Assembly: GCA_964495085.1 (NCBI GenBank)
Contig: CAZBUK010000130.1
Span: 1 to 8,119 of the forward strand
Source of the DNA: CAZBUK01 sp964495085
GTDB lineage: Bacteria; Bacteroidota; Ignavibacteria; T3Sed10-11
Direction: 5' to 3'
DNA: 8,119 bases
Below the pieces are notes generated by a model. It was not told the DNA's origin. It did not search any database and worked only from the letters and a program-made list of their open reading frames with translations. This document shows positions 7,855 to 8,119 of the stretch, one piece after another (position 1 is the stretch's first letter; each line of letters starts with the position of its first letter). Position numbers and translations under genes: made by a program.

Positions 7855-7884
7855 ACCCCGCAATCGGCGGGGTGTCGTTTTTTT
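7855..7884 (+). terminator. GC-rich hairpin followed by T7, terminator-like on the plus strand
   Basis: A perfect 7-bp stem, ACCCCGC (7855-7861) with GCGGGGT (7867-7873), encloses a 5-base loop. After GTCG comes a run of seven T (7878-7884). The shape resembles an intrinsic terminator read on the plus strand, but no plus-strand gene precedes it. Four bases between stem and T-run are also more than usual. On the minus strand, the direction of the genes, there is no T-run after the stem; there it would form a leader hairpin about 40 bases before P3. Confidence 0.4.
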
Positions 7885-8061
7885 CATACCTAAGGGACTC
7901 CATCCCGCCCGAGCGGGATTTCGTCCATTCGTATCTTAAGGACTCAACAGGATTTGCGAGCACGGTATTGATTGGCTGAAAACTCACCGTGACCAGTGTA
8001 ACAATTCAAATCCTCCTACAAGCAGAAACACCTTCACTCCGATCTTGACCTGATATGCAAA
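7883..8061 (-). pseudogene. Relic 3' end of a fourth FtsX-type permease, frameshifted and without its stop
   Basis: Read on the minus strand from 8061, one frame gives FAYQVKIGVKVFLLVGG (to about 8011), which lines up with the segment before and into TM8 of P2 (YAYRVQIGFGTF) and P1 (VFVAAGG). About 8003-8010 the homology moves to another frame, which gives VTVSFQPINTVLANPVESLRYE in two blocks (to 7928), matching the P2 C-terminus SYQTIRTALANPVESLRYE. Compared with P1, the space between GG and the VS(Y/F)Q motif is 4 bases short, so a small deletion explains the shift. The intact copies stop with TAG after the final E; here the codon is TGG (7925-7927). The frame runs on through a second GMESLRYE (7883-7903) and ends at TGA 7814-7816. 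Upstream of 8061 the similarity stops abruptly and the rest of the permease is missing. This is a remnant of a lost tandem copy, not a gene. Confidence 0.8.
7902..7919. repeat. Second GC-rich inverted repeat, related to the one at 7855-7873
   Basis: A perfect 7-bp stem, ATCCCGC (7902-7908) with GCGGGAT (7913-7919), encloses a 4-base loop. The stem differs from the neighbouring hairpin only at its second base pair. No T-run of terminator length follows on either strand. It lies in the broken permease tail, between the two ESLRYE copies. Confidence 0.6.
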
Positions 8062-8119
8062 TCATTCATTTTTCCCCGGATAGTCTATAAAAGGCCATTC
8101 TTTATCATAGTATTTCTTA
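8062..8119 (-). CDS. Possible C-terminal end of an unidentified gene, cut by window edge
   Basis: The frame is open from the window edge and reads KKYYDKEWPFIDYPGKNE followed by TGA (8062-8064). The segment is more AT-rich and more Lys/Tyr-rich than the permeases. The aromatic and charged composition looks protein-like and does not resemble the permease segment that would normally precede the relic. With only 18 codons, chance is a serious alternative and no family can be named. If real, its stop codon sits exactly at the edge of the permease relic, which would place the junction of the deletion there. Confidence 0.3.
   Translation of the reverse strand, partial: KKYYDKEWPFIDYPGKNE

Larger units (their letters stand above)
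7818..8119. other. Region upstream of P3 (302 bases without an intact complete gene)
   Basis: Contents in transcript order: a possible gene end, the permease relic with its two tail copies, two GC-rich hairpins and the P3 ribosome binding site. I find no promoter with a defensible -35/-10 pair, so whether the P3-P2 transcript starts here or further upstream is open. Confidence 0.6.

Noticed and set aside
7855..7919. Insertion-sequence ends
   Set aside because: The two palindromes are only about 46 bases apart, enclose no transposase, and no target-site duplication is visible. A short palindromic element or chance is more likely.

Overview
The window is a bacterial chromosomal segment in which every supported gene lies on the minus strand, so it is transcribed from high to low coordinates. 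Its core is a tandem array of three full-length, divergent paralogues of a large MacB/FtsX-type ABC transporter permease: P3 (5448-7817), P2 (2993-5413) and P1 (448-2808). Each is about 790-810 residues and is built as two fused permease halves (membrane segment, large extracytoplasmic domain, three membrane segments, then the same again). No ATP-binding subunit, periplasmic adaptor or outer-membrane channel is encoded in the window. The ATPase must come from elsewhere, or these are orphan permeases.

From the right edge going left: 8062-8119 may be the last 18 codons of an unidentified gene. 7883-8061 holds a broken 3' end of a fourth permease. It has a frameshift, its TAG stop is changed to TGG, and a second copy of the ESLRYE tail lies just beyond. 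Two look-alike GC-rich hairpins bracket that second tail. P3 follows, then P2 after 34 bases, an arrangement that suggests one transcript. The 179 bases between P2 and P1 are almost filled by an in-register array of 20 degenerate heptanucleotides, purine-rich on the coding strand. After P1 there are 92 bases and then a VOC-superfamily (glyoxalase/bleomycin-resistance fold) gene that runs off the left edge.

The three permeases probably sit in the inner membrane and pass ATP-driven movement to their extracytoplasmic domains, as MacB and LolCE do. The substrate cannot be read from the sequence; lipoprotein, peptide, antibiotic or cell-envelope functions are all possible. The relic, the 27-base exact repeat shared by the relic and the P2 3' end, and the near-identical C-terminal tails indicate that the array has grown and shrunk by recombination between copies.

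The taxon is uncertain. Arrays of 8-TM FtsX-like permeases ending in a motif like NPVxxLRYE are common in Bacteroidota and related lineages (KSB1, Ignavibacteria, Calditrichota and similar). The balanced base composition and clear purine-rich Shine-Dalgarno sites before all four genes fit a relative of Bacteroidota better than a typical member, because Bacteroidota mostly lack such sites. This is inference only. I found no tRNA, rRNA, CRISPR array, insertion sequence or complete novel system.
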